Shown here piece by piece: positions 1 to 6,430 of a DNA stretch of 8,518 bases. Source of the stretch: JAIYCX01 sp044351785 (GTDB lineage Bacteria; Bdellovibrionota_C; UBA2361; SZUA-149; DAOLCO01); NCBI GenBank assembly GCA_044351785.1, contig JBILFC010000121.1:1-8518 (forward strand), given 5' to 3'. Under the pieces are notes generated by a model. That model was not told the origin of the DNA, searched no databases, and saw only the letters and a program-made list of their open reading frames with translations. Positions within the stretch are counted from its first letter, which is position 1. Every line of letters starts with the position of its first letter. The position numbers were made by a program, and so were the translations under genes.

Positions 1-631
1 CCCGAACACCAATGACATCTCTTTCATCTGCTAAGACATATATACGTTCAAATTTATTAAAAAAACCTTGGACTGCGGAATACTCCTCTCCCACTTCCTT
101 TCGTGTTTCGATGGAGACTGCTAGCTGATCTCCATTTTCAAAACCAAAACTCATAATCGTATGCGCAATGGAGCTTGTACCCCAATAAGAGAGGAAAACA
201 TCTGTGGTTTTAAGTTTACTTAAATCATAGACCTTATCATAATAAGCTACGTCAAAATCAGCATCACTTCGATAATTAAAATTACGTATATTTTTTACTG
301 TTACAATATCTCCCTGAATTTCAGCAGAAGGAAGCACTGCGACATCCTTACTCCATGGTGCATCCATTTTTGGCTCAAGTGAAAAATACCAGCCATAGAC
401 AATCAACAATACCGGCGAGGCAAAAAGAAATCCACGTTTCCTTGTATTACTAAATATAAAAGGAGGTAGAATACCAATAAAAGCGAAAATGCTTAGTACT
501 TTTCTAAACCCTGGGGAAAGTTCTGAGCAAAAAGATATTGCTCCAACAGCATAAAGGGCGACAAGCAAAATAAGAAGATAAAAGAAGAATATCTTTAAAA
601 AATTAAAAAGTTTACGTAATATTTTAATAAT
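1..631 (-). CDS. DUF4105 (Lnb N-terminal periplasmic domain) membrane protein, C-terminus cut by window edge
   Basis: This open frame runs off the left edge after 210 residues. With the ATT at 631-629 as residue 1, there are three hydrophobic segments (about 14-34, 45-60 and 68-83). A soluble part follows, with VKNIRNFNYRS (112-122), YYDKVYDLSKL (130-140), DVFLSYWG (144-151), IAHTIMSFGF (155-164), SIETRKEVGEEYSA (173-186) and VLADERD (199-205). These blocks match what I remember of the DUF4105 family (PF13387), whose biochemical role is unknown. The topology suggests an inner-membrane anchor with the domain in the periplasm. No ATG, GTG or TTG lies near the frame's beginning: the in-frame stop is TAG at 643-641, and the next codons with a Shine-Dalgarno are ATT ATT. 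A TTG at 568-566 would split the first helix, and the ATG at 367-365 would remove all three. It lies 45 bp after the outer-membrane barrel gene, probably in the same operon. Confidence 0.85.
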   Translation of the reverse strand, partial: MIKILRKLFNFLKIFFFYLLILLVALYAVGAISFCSELSPGFRKVLSIFAFIGILPPFIFSNTRKRGFLFASPVLLIVYGWYFSLEPKMDAPWSKDVAVLPSAEIQGDIVTVKNIRNFNYRSDADFDVAYYDKVYDLSKLKTTDVFLSYWGTSSIAHTIMSFGFENGDQLAVSIETRKEVGEEYSAVQGFFNKFERIYVLADERDVIGVR

Positions 632-636
632 CTGAT

Positions 637-642
637 TCCTCT
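637..642 (-). promoter_or_regulatory. Shine-Dalgarno that points to an ATT start
   Basis: The minus strand reads AGAGGA at 642-637, then ATCAG, then ATT (631-629) and a second ATT (628-626). The spacing is 5 nt to the first ATT and 8 nt to the second. This is the only good ribosome binding site near the beginning of the DUF4105 frame. Starting here gives an N-terminus of the form M-(I)-K-I-L-R-K followed by a hydrophobic helix, as expected for the family. Use of ATT is inferred, not proven. Confidence 0.5.
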
Positions 643-676
643 ATTAATTTTTTATTATGACTATCTCGCACTCGAA

Positions 677-1465
677 TTACTTAGGAAAAAGAATTGTAAA
701 AACTGCTCTAACACCCCAATATTCCGGTCCACCATCAGGAGAATTTAGCCAGTAACGCGGACCTACGCCTATTTGAATTGGCTGATTTCCAATTTTTAGA
801 AGCTGACTGACTATTGCATTTAAAGGAACGGATGCTTCATCACTTTCCCAGTCGTACGTAGTTTCAGTATTAAGCGTAAAGGTAGTTTTTGTTTTTGTTA
901 TATAGCTTACAAAAGGTTGTAAGAATGTAGCATTAACATCCTTACGGTCATTATCTCCGGCATAAGACCAAATATGATTTGCCAGCAAACCAAAAGTCCA
1001 CGGACCTTCTTGCATTAGTCCAACAAAAGTCGGTCCAACTCCCCATTTGTCTCCACCAAGAAAATACTCAGAGGCAGTTGGGATTAATAGAACTGGGCCA
1101 AGGCCCCAGATTAATCCGTCGGATGTTGGCTTTTTTGGGGAAAAGAAAAGACTCTGCACTATATCACCTGTGCCCGTATCATTTTTTCCGAGAGGAACAT
1201 CATTATTGCTTACTAATGGAAGGATGGTGCGTGAAATTAAATTATAATCCTCAGTTAGTGAGATTGGAATGACAGGCTGTACATTTATATAACTTTTTGA
1301 ACCCTTATGTTCAGGTCCATAGTTTTCGTCATAGTTATATTGTAGTGGAACACTAATAAGTGCCGCTACAGGATTTGCTAGCTTTTGTGCAAGATCTTCT
1401 GAATCTTCCGCTATAAGAGGGGAAGTGAAAATTAAAATAAAAAGCCATAAAAATAGCTTAATCAT
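677..1465 (-). CDS. Outer-membrane beta-barrel protein ('neuromedin U'/transporter-like family)
   Basis: The 262-residue protein has a signal peptide: lysine at 3, hydrophobic core at 4-18, probable cleavage after LIA at about residue 19. The mature part alternates polar and hydrophobic strands ending in aromatics, has no further membrane helix and ends in FTILFPK, as an outer-membrane barrel would. The blocks LANPVAALISVPLQYNYD, INVQPVIPISL, NLISRTILPL, GTGDIVQSLFFSPKKPT, WGVGPTFVGL, GPWTFGLLANHIWSYAGD and NTETTYDWES are typical of a family wrongly labelled 'neuromedin U' in many genomes, and related to the phenol-degradation meta-pathway outer-membrane proteins (PF13557). The transported substrate is unknown. 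It starts only 17 bp after the phosphatase stop, with a modest AAGAGA-type ribosome site, so the two are probably co-transcribed. Length looks complete. Confidence 0.85.
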   Translation of the reverse strand: MIKLFLWLFILIFTSPLIAEDSEDLAQKLANPVAALISVPLQYNYDENYGPEHKGSKSYINVQPVIPISLTEDYNLISRTILPLVSNNDVPLGKNDTGTGDIVQSLFFSPKKPTSDGLIWGLGPVLLIPTASEYFLGGDKWGVGPTFVGLMQEGPWTFGLLANHIWSYAGDNDRKDVNATFLQPFVSYITKTKTTFTLNTETTYDWESDEASVPLNAIVSQLLKIGNQPIQIGVGPRYWLNSPDGGPEYWGVRAVFTILFPK

Positions 1466-1482
1466 AGGTTTCTCTTTCTTAA

Positions 1483-2595
1483 TTATTTATCAAATTTAAA
1501 AACTTTTTTCCAATCATCTTTCATACTAACAACAGTCCAGCCATCTTTTTTTGCATGATCCTCAAGTGCTGGTGTAAAGTAACCGAGCTTAACATTTGGA
1601 AGTCCGCGAGCTGGGCCGTATGCAAACTCGCGCTCAGCGTCATCATGTAATACTAAAAGCTCAAAGCGTTTTCCTATTCCGCCCTGTGTGTACTCTAACA
1701 TTTGCTGGTCACCATCTGAATTACCAAAAGCCATAATCGGCCTGCGACCGATGTGGTGATTAATGCCAACAGGTTTGCCACCCTTGTCGTCAATGAAATT
1801 CAACTCTGGTAAACGCACTAGCACAGGCTTTCCGCTGCGTAATTCAAACTTTGTTTTGATACTACTACCAACAACTTGCTCTGGCGGAATACCATAAGCC
1901 TTTTCTGCCCAGGGGCGCATAAACTCAATACCACCGCCAGAAACGATATAAGTTCTGAAGCCGTTTTCACGAAGATATGCGAGAACTTCAAGCATTGGCT
2001 GATAAGTCATATCCACAAAGCGCTTGCCAGTTGTAGGATGCTTTGCGTTTTCAATCCAATCATAAACGATTTGTGAGAACTCATCGGTTGTCATCCCAGC
2101 ATGAGTCCCCATAATTAACTCCAACAGCGCATGTTCCCCACCTGCAAGGGCAGTCTTCACGTCGCCCTTGAGCAATGAAGCAAACGGTTCCTTAGTTTTC
2201 CATTCTGGATGCTGAGGGCTTAGCGCCTTTACGCGGTCAACGGCAAAGTAAAACTGAACAGGCATCGGTTGTTCAGACCAAAGTGTGCCATCATTATCAA
2301 ATACCGCTATGCGTTCAGGCTCTGGAACGAAATCTGGCGAGCCAAGTTCTGTGATTTTCTCTACGAAAGTTACAATTGATTGTTTAGTCGCACCTTCATT
2401 CCACGAAGGCAGCGGGCCTGCCCCGAGCGCAGTCGAGGGGCCTGTCCCGAGCCCTGTCGAGGGGCCTGTCCCGAGCCCTGTCGAGGGGCCTTGGGCTCTT
2501 GCTATAGTAGTTAGGAGTAACGCGATAGAAAATCCTATACGAAGGAGATGACATTTTCTCAATTGTATAGCAATCATGCTTTTCATATTCCTCAT
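1483..2595 (-). CDS. Exported HAD-superfamily phosphatase (phosphoserine-phosphatase-like) with N-terminal tandem repeat
   Basis: The 370-residue protein carries the HAD motifs: motif I DNDGTLW (100-106; nucleophile Asp100, acid/base Asp102), motif II at VSGGG (218-222, Ser219), a likely motif III lysine in DDKGGK (269-274) and motif IV GNSDGD (291-296). The insert between motifs I and II is the cap, as in class I phosphoserine-phosphatase-like members (PF12710). The substrate is not evident, and periplasmic location argues against a housekeeping serine-biosynthesis role. Residues 1-34 form a signal peptide with probable cleavage after ARA. Residues 36-61 are three 8-residue repeats (GPSTGLGT, GPSTGLGT, GPSTALGA) plus GP, encoded by a GC-rich tandem repeat. 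The start could be Met1, Met4 or Met7; Met4 has AGGA 9 nt upstream. The stop lies 17 bp before the OM-barrel gene. A strong terminator ends just 23 bp upstream of the first ATG. Confidence 0.9.
   Translation of the reverse strand: MRNMKSMIAIQLRKCHLLRIGFSIALLLTTIARAQGPSTGLGTGPSTGLGTGPSTALGAGPLPSWNEGATKQSIVTFVEKITELGSPDFVPEPERIAVFDNDGTLWSEQPMPVQFYFAVDRVKALSPQHPEWKTKEPFASLLKGDVKTALAGGEHALLELIMGTHAGMTTDEFSQIVYDWIENAKHPTTGKRFVDMTYQPMLEVLAYLRENGFRTYIVSGGGIEFMRPWAEKAYGIPPEQVVGSSIKTKFELRSGKPVLVRLPELNFIDDKGGKPVGINHHIGRRPIMAFGNSDGDQQMLEYTQGGIGKRFELLVLHDDAEREFAYGPARGLPNVKLGYFTPALEDHAKKDGWTVVSMKDDWKKVFKFDK
2414..2491. repeat. 24-bp GC-rich tandem repeat, three full copies plus a partial one, inside the phosphatase gene
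   Basis: On the plus strand GGGCCTG recurs at 2414, 2438 and 2462, and GGGCCT at 2486, an exact 24-bp period. The shared minus-strand core reads CCTCGACAGGGCTCGGG in two copies. The copy nearest the gene's 3' side (2414-2437) has three substitutions (core CCTCGACTGCGCTCGGG). Twenty-four is a multiple of three, so each copy adds eight residues without a frameshift. The block is very GC-rich, in contrast to the roughly 40% GC surroundings. Its core resembles short dispersed repeats (TCGAC..GCTC(A/G)GG type) that I remember from many bacterial genomes; this resemblance is from memory and not checked. Confidence 0.9.
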
Positions 2596-2618
2596 TCCTA
2601 AATACAGTTCTCAGCTTG

Positions 2619-2651
2619 AAAAAACGTCCCTCAGAACTCTGAGGGACGTTT
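2619..2651 (-). terminator. Rho-independent terminator after the sulfatase gene
   Basis: A perfect 13-bp stem is formed by 2622-2634 (AAACGTCCCTCAG) and 2639-2651 (CTGAGGGACGTTT), with the 4-nt loop at 2635-2638. On the minus strand the 3' arm runs into six T residues (2624-2619). It lies 17 bp beyond the sulfatase stop codon, so it should end that transcript. On the plus strand the stem ends in only three T before GG, so it is mainly a minus-strand terminator. Confidence 0.9.
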
Positions 2652-2668
2652 GGTAATTTAAGTTTACC

Positions 2669-4267
2669 TTATTTATTGCTCTTACCCATTTCCTCAATCT
2701 GCTTTTGCATCTTTGTCAGATTGAAAGAACCTGCTGTCTGGCTTGGCGGAAAGTCCTTGAATGTCATTAGGAACTTAGCCACCTGCGCAACACTCGGTAC
2801 AATAATGTAAACATGGTCTATATACCAGTCCTCATATGTGTTCGAATTGTGCTGAGCCTTCTCGAAAGGATCGCGACGTAGATTGAACAGCAATGGAGCT
2901 CGTAATTCAACAAACGGTTCGCGCCACAGAGCCAACTTCTCAGACCTATTCTCCATAAACGTAACTTTCCAGTCCTGATTGCGGACCGCGACAATTTCGC
3001 CAATATCATTTACATAAATAAACTCATTACGCGCAGAATCATTTGTTTTGCCGCTTAGGTAATCAAGCTGATTGTAACCATCAATATGATTTTTGTAAGT
3101 ACGACCATTTAGCAGAGTACCTTTAAGTAGCTTCTCCTTAATGTCCGGTGCTCCAGCAAGAGCTGCGAAAGTTGGCAGCCAATCCTCATGCGAAACTATA
3201 CCATTAAGAGTTGTGCCAGCCGGAAAGTGTCCTGGATAACGAATAAATGCTGGGACGCGATATGCTCCTTCCCAATTTGTATTCTTCTCACTACGAAACG
3301 GTGTCGTACCAGCATCAGGCCATGAATTGTAGTGTGGCCCGTTGTCCGTTGAGTATTGCACGATCGTATCATTGGCTAGTCCAAGATCATCGATTACTTT
3401 AAGTAACTCACCTACGTGCATATCGTGCTCTACCATACCATCACTGTACTCATCTTGACCTGAAATACCACGATGTTCAGCTTTTACGTGTGTACGAAAG
3501 TGCATACGTGTGCCATTCCACCAACAAAAGAAGGGCTTGCCCGCTTTAGCTTGACTAGTAATAAACTCTTTCGCAGCTGCAACTGTTTCGTCATCGATAG
3601 TTTCCATCCGTTTTTTAGTCAGAGGACCAGTATCTTCAACAGTTTGACCGCCCTTACCATCTGCTTTAGATTTTATAACCCCACGTGGTCCAAATTTTTT
3701 TAGGAATTCAGGGTTCTTTGGATAATCAAGATTCTCTGGTTCTTCTTGTGCGTTTAGGTGATAAAGATTTCCTAGAAACTCATCGAACCCATGCATCGTC
3801 GGCAGATGTTCATCAAGATCACCTTCGTGATTCTTACCAAACTGCCCAGTTGCATAGCCCTGACTTTTAAGAACAGTGGCCATTGTCACATCAGTCTTCT
3901 GCCAACCTTCTTTTGCACCAGGTAGTCCTACCTTAGTCATCCCGTTACGAAGTGGAACTGTCCCTCCAATGAAAGCTGCACGACCCGCAGTACAACTCTG
4001 CTGCGCGTAGTAATCTGTAAATGCAACGCCTTCTTTTGCAATGCGGTCGATGTTCGGCGTTTTGTAGCCCATCATACCGCGATTATTATAGCTAATGTTC
4101 TGAGTACCAATATCGTCGCCCCAGATTACTAAAATGTTCGGTTTTTTTGCTGGCCCTGAACTTGTAGCAGAGTCTGCTCCAAGCACCGATGTGATTCCGC
4201 TTAAGAACGTTACACCGACTGTCGACAGAGTTATGAAACTCCGATAGTATCTATTGTCTTTAGACAT
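2669..4267 (-). CDS. Exported type I sulfatase (arylsulfatase family)
   Basis: This 532-residue alkaline-phosphatase-fold sulfatase (PF00884) would hydrolyse sulfate esters in the periplasm or outside the cell; its substrate cannot be read from sequence. Residues 1-30 form a signal peptide, probably cleaved near VLGA. The fold begins with PNILVIWGDDIG (43-54), where Asp51 and Asp52 are expected metal ligands. The modification motif is SCTAGRAAF: Cys92 would become formylglycine, with Arg96 in the active site. Further matches are FGKNH (143-147), STDNG (306-310, Asp308/Asn309 metal ligands) and the lysine in RSEKNTNWEGAYRVP (325-339). The motif has Ala rather than Pro after the CxPxR pattern, a common bacterial variant. 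Length is normal and nothing looks broken. AGGAAGGA at 4284-4277 sits 9 nt before the ATG and supports this start. The maturase gene lies 220 bp upstream. Confidence 0.95.
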   Translation of the reverse strand: MSKDNRYYRSFITLSTVGVTFLSGITSVLGADSATSSGPAKKPNILVIWGDDIGTQNISYNNRGMMGYKTPNIDRIAKEGVAFTDYYAQQSCTAGRAAFIGGTVPLRNGMTKVGLPGAKEGWQKTDVTMATVLKSQGYATGQFGKNHEGDLDEHLPTMHGFDEFLGNLYHLNAQEEPENLDYPKNPEFLKKFGPRGVIKSKADGKGGQTVEDTGPLTKKRMETIDDETVAAAKEFITSQAKAGKPFFCWWNGTRMHFRTHVKAEHRGISGQDEYSDGMVEHDMHVGELLKVIDDLGLANDTIVQYSTDNGPHYNSWPDAGTTPFRSEKNTNWEGAYRVPAFIRYPGHFPAGTTLNGIVSHEDWLPTFAALAGAPDIKEKLLKGTLLNGRTYKNHIDGYNQLDYLSGKTNDSARNEFIYVNDIGEIVAVRNQDWKVTFMENRSEKLALWREPFVELRAPLLFNLRRDPFEKAQHNSNTYEDWYIDHVYIIVPSVAQVAKFLMTFKDFPPSQTAGSFNLTKMQKQIEEMGKSNK

Positions 4268-4276
4268 AAAAGTTTT

Positions 4277-4284
4277 TCCTTCCT
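4277..4284 (-). promoter_or_regulatory. Strong Shine-Dalgarno of the sulfatase gene
   Basis: The minus strand reads AGGAAGGA at 4284-4277, 9 nt before the sulfatase ATG. It is the best ribosome binding site in the window and fixes the start of this gene. Confidence 0.75.
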
Positions 4285-4349
4285 ATTTAATGTAGATCTC
4301 CACAACGCAAACTAAATCCGCTAACAATCTCCAGATTCATTTGTGCAGG

Positions 4350-4378
4350 AGAATATCGATTTAATTTTAATATTGCAA
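4350..4378 (-). promoter_or_regulatory. Possible sigma-70 promoter of the sulfatase gene
   Basis: In the 220-bp gap between the maturase and sulfatase genes, the minus strand has TTGCAA (4378-4373) and TATTCT (4355-4350) separated by 17 nt. Each hexamer matches four of six consensus positions. The spacing is ideal and the region is AT-rich, but similar matches arise by chance in such sequence. The gap is the longest on this strand, so a promoter somewhere in it is plausible. I see no clear operator or riboswitch. Confidence 0.3.
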
Positions 4379-4487
4379 CTACAAAGAGCACATTACCACG
4401 CTAAACAATGTCTAATTATTAATGCAGTAAACCTTTGGCAGATTTAGATTTCCGCTATACTAGTTGCTGTATTTTTTAGCAGAACTA

Positions 4488-5567
4488 TTAGGGAGCTTTT
4501 ATACAACGAAAGCCTACGTGATTACTAGCAGATCGTACCTCACCTCTGCCACGACTTCCCACCATGTAACGAGTACAATACTGATCGGTGCAAAGAAATG
4601 AGCCACCGCGATGTACACGCTTTTTTTCTGTGGGCTCTTCCTCGTCTATAGAATATTCTGGACCTTGTGGATTCCTACTTACAGCCCCTGATTTGGCCAA
4701 TGTCTGATAATAATCCGCCCTATACCAATCACTAACCCATTCCCAAACGTTCCCTGCGACATCATACAATCCATAACCATTGGCTTTATATTGAGCAACT
4801 GGTGCAATGCCGACGAAACCATCAGCACCCGTGTCTTTTCCTTTTAAAGGAAACTCTCCTTGAAAAATATTAGCATACCATTTTTTCTTAGGATTCAATT
4901 CATCCCCCCAAGGATAAAGTTTACCAGTTAATCCACCTCGTGCAGCAAATTCCCATTCTGCTTCCGTAGCTAAGCGCTTCCCCGCCCACTTCGCATAAGC
5001 TACAGCATCTTCATAGGCAATATGAACAACAGGGTAATTATCTCTTGCCTTAATATCGCTATCTGGTCCTGTTGGGTGCCTCCAATTTGTTCCATTAACA
5101 TAAGCCCACCACTGGTAATGATTATCGAGTGGAACTTTTTTATCTGTGGGTGAATAGATTACAGATCCCGCAACAAGGTTTTCTTCAGGTGCAGTTGGAA
5201 ATTCTTCCTTCGTTGGTTTAGTCTCAGCAACAGTTACGTAGCCAGTAGCCTTTACAAATTCTGCAAACTGTTTATTTGTAACTTCTGTCTTATCCATCCA
5301 AAAACCATCAACATATACGCGATGTATCGGACGCGCTGCATTCATTGGATCTTTGCCTCCGCAAACACCCTTAGTTGGATCAAGCATTCCCATTGAAAAC
5401 TCTCCACCTGGAATCCAAACCATACCTTCTGGTGCTGATGCGGATGGACGAGACTTATTTTCCACAGTTTGTTCAAATCCACCTACTTTAACTTTCACCC
5501 ACTCTGAGGGCTCTGCTAAAACGATTGAAGGCACAACAAATAATAAAACGGATAAAAATTTATGCAT
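4488..5567 (-). CDS. Exported formylglycine-generating enzyme (sulfatase maturase, SUMF1/FGE family)
   Basis: This 359-residue protein is an FGE-sulfatase domain protein (PF03781), which uses oxygen to oxidise the sulfatase active-site cysteine to formylglycine. Visible blocks are GMVWIPGGEFSMG (48-60), RPIHRVYVDGFWMDKTEVTN (79-98), YPVVHIAYEDAVAYAKWAGKR (178-198), LATEAEWEFAARGG (199-212), GLYDVAGNVWEWVSDWY (266-282) and RGGSFLC....YC (320-331). Cys326 and Cys331 have the same five-residue spacing as the copper-binding catalytic pair of true FGEs (Cys336/Cys341 in human SUMF1). A real maturase is therefore more likely than a non-catalytic domain relative. Residues 1-18 form a signal peptide ending in VLA, placing it in the periplasm, where its likely client, the neighbouring sulfatase, is also exported. 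It begins 30 bp after the lipoprotein stop, without a strong ribosome site, and ends with tandem stops TAA-TAG. Confidence 0.95.
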   Translation of the reverse strand: MHKFLSVLLFVVPSIVLAEPSEWVKVKVGGFEQTVENKSRPSASAPEGMVWIPGGEFSMGMLDPTKGVCGGKDPMNAARPIHRVYVDGFWMDKTEVTNKQFAEFVKATGYVTVAETKPTKEEFPTAPEENLVAGSVIYSPTDKKVPLDNHYQWWAYVNGTNWRHPTGPDSDIKARDNYPVVHIAYEDAVAYAKWAGKRLATEAEWEFAARGGLTGKLYPWGDELNPKKKWYANIFQGEFPLKGKDTGADGFVGIAPVAQYKANGYGLYDVAGNVWEWVSDWYRADYYQTLAKSGAVSRNPQGPEYSIDEEEPTEKKRVHRGGSFLCTDQYCTRYMVGSRGRGEVRSASNHVGFRCIKAP

Positions 5568-5597
5568 AATCTTTACATCAGGCCAAAAAACAAACTT

Positions 5598-6359
5598 TTA
5601 CCAAAGCTTCCAATCCAAACGTTTTTCACTAACTTCGGTTAAGCCTCTTCCTTGCAAGGTCTCTGCAATTGATTGTGCCCAGAGAGAGGTAACTTCTCTA
5701 GCAGAGGAAGAAACAGTTAACTTGTTCAGATCTATAATCCTAGCTAGTCCAAACTTCCGATCTGCAATAGTTGCTATTAATGCTCCGGTCTCGGCATCCG
5801 TAATTCGCGCTGCAAACGCTACATGGGGATCAGTAATAGCCGTTAATGCCGGGCCAGTGCCTGGAACAGGAGCAGCAAGTGATGCAGCCCTAGCGAGTGG
5901 ATGGGAGAACTCGATTTCAGTCAAAACAATTTCAACTACAACTGACTTTCGATTAGGTTCTTTTAGCACCAAGAATTTCTTAGGCTTAAAGTCACGTGTT
6001 TTATCGATTAATTCTACGTGAAAATAGTCTGCTATTTCTTGAGCCTTCTCAATGTAACCTTGCTCAGACCTTATTAAAGTACTAGCACTCCTTTCCCACT
6101 GCCCTTTATCAATTAAGTCAACGCGGATTGGTTTGTAGTATATTGAAGTAAAGCCAGTCTTTGTAAAATTAGGATTTCTCCAAGAATGTTGAAAAGGAAG
6201 ATTTTCAATTTTCTGCTTAATATCAACGTCTTCAAGAAAGGTATTATTGACATCGACTACTCTGTCTTTAAGAGCACAGGCACTAACAAATAATAATTCT
6301 GTCGCGCATAATGCTAGAACAGCTTTTTTTGCCATCTGATTGAAAACAAATCTCTTCAT
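5598..6359 (-). CDS. Lipoprotein of unknown function, possibly DUF3313-like
   Basis: The 253-residue protein has a lipoprotein signal: basic residues at 2-3 and 11-12, hydrophobic core at 13-26, lipobox VSAC with the acylated Cys at 28. The residue after it is Ala, not Asp, so sorting to the outer membrane is expected if this is a proteobacterium. The mature part has FTSIYYKPIRVDLID, a central helix-rich stretch, VVVEIVLTEIEFSHPLARAA, then HVAFAARITDAETGALIATIADRKFG, a pattern like DUF3313 lipoproteins (PF11769). I am not certain of that family and cannot assign a reaction. AAGG lies close before Met1; Met9 would also give a workable signal but has no ribosome site. It sits 71 bp after the patatin-barrel gene and 30 bp before the maturase gene, so it is probably co-transcribed with the maturase. 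Confidence 0.75.
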   Translation of the reverse strand: MKRFVFNQMAKKAVLALCATELLFVSACALKDRVVDVNNTFLEDVDIKQKIENLPFQHSWRNPNFTKTGFTSIYYKPIRVDLIDKGQWERSASTLIRSEQGYIEKAQEIADYFHVELIDKTRDFKPKKFLVLKEPNRKSVVVEIVLTEIEFSHPLARAASLAAPVPGTGPALTAITDPHVAFAARITDAETGALIATIADRKFGLARIIDLNKLTVSSSAREVTSLWAQSIAETLQGRGLTEVSEKRLDWKLW

Positions 6360-6430
6360 AATACCTTAAAAATAGCTTTTAATACTCTGATAATGGGAGC
6401 CCAGTCTTACATACAAACAACAATAAGTCT

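Noticed and set aside
365..367. ATG as start of the DUF4105 gene
   Set aside because: It would remove the three hydrophobic segments that relatives carry, and the upstream frame is open and protein-like back to a good ribosome site.
979..1272. Plus-strand open frame of 97 codons
   Set aside because: Entirely antisense to the OM-barrel gene, with no recognisable domain or signal.
2414..2491. CRISPR array
   Set aside because: The copies are directly adjacent with no spacers, and the reading frame of a real gene runs through them.
2285..2551. Plus-strand open frame of 88 codons through the tandem repeat
   Set aside because: It is antisense to the phosphatase. Its repeat part (VEGPVPSPVEG) is simply the translation of the GC-rich repeat on the other strand.
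4461..4487. Inverted repeat TAGTTGCT / AGCAGAACTA just after the maturase stop, a possible terminator
   Set aside because: The stem is short, has a two-base bulge and an A-rich loop, and no T-run follows on the minus strand. It may be chance in AT-rich sequence.
5353..6021. Plus-strand open frame of 222 codons across the maturase-lipoprotein junction
   Set aside because: It lies opposite two well-supported genes, has low-complexity Ser/Ala/Pro-rich composition, resembles no family I know and has no ribosome site context; a shadow frame.
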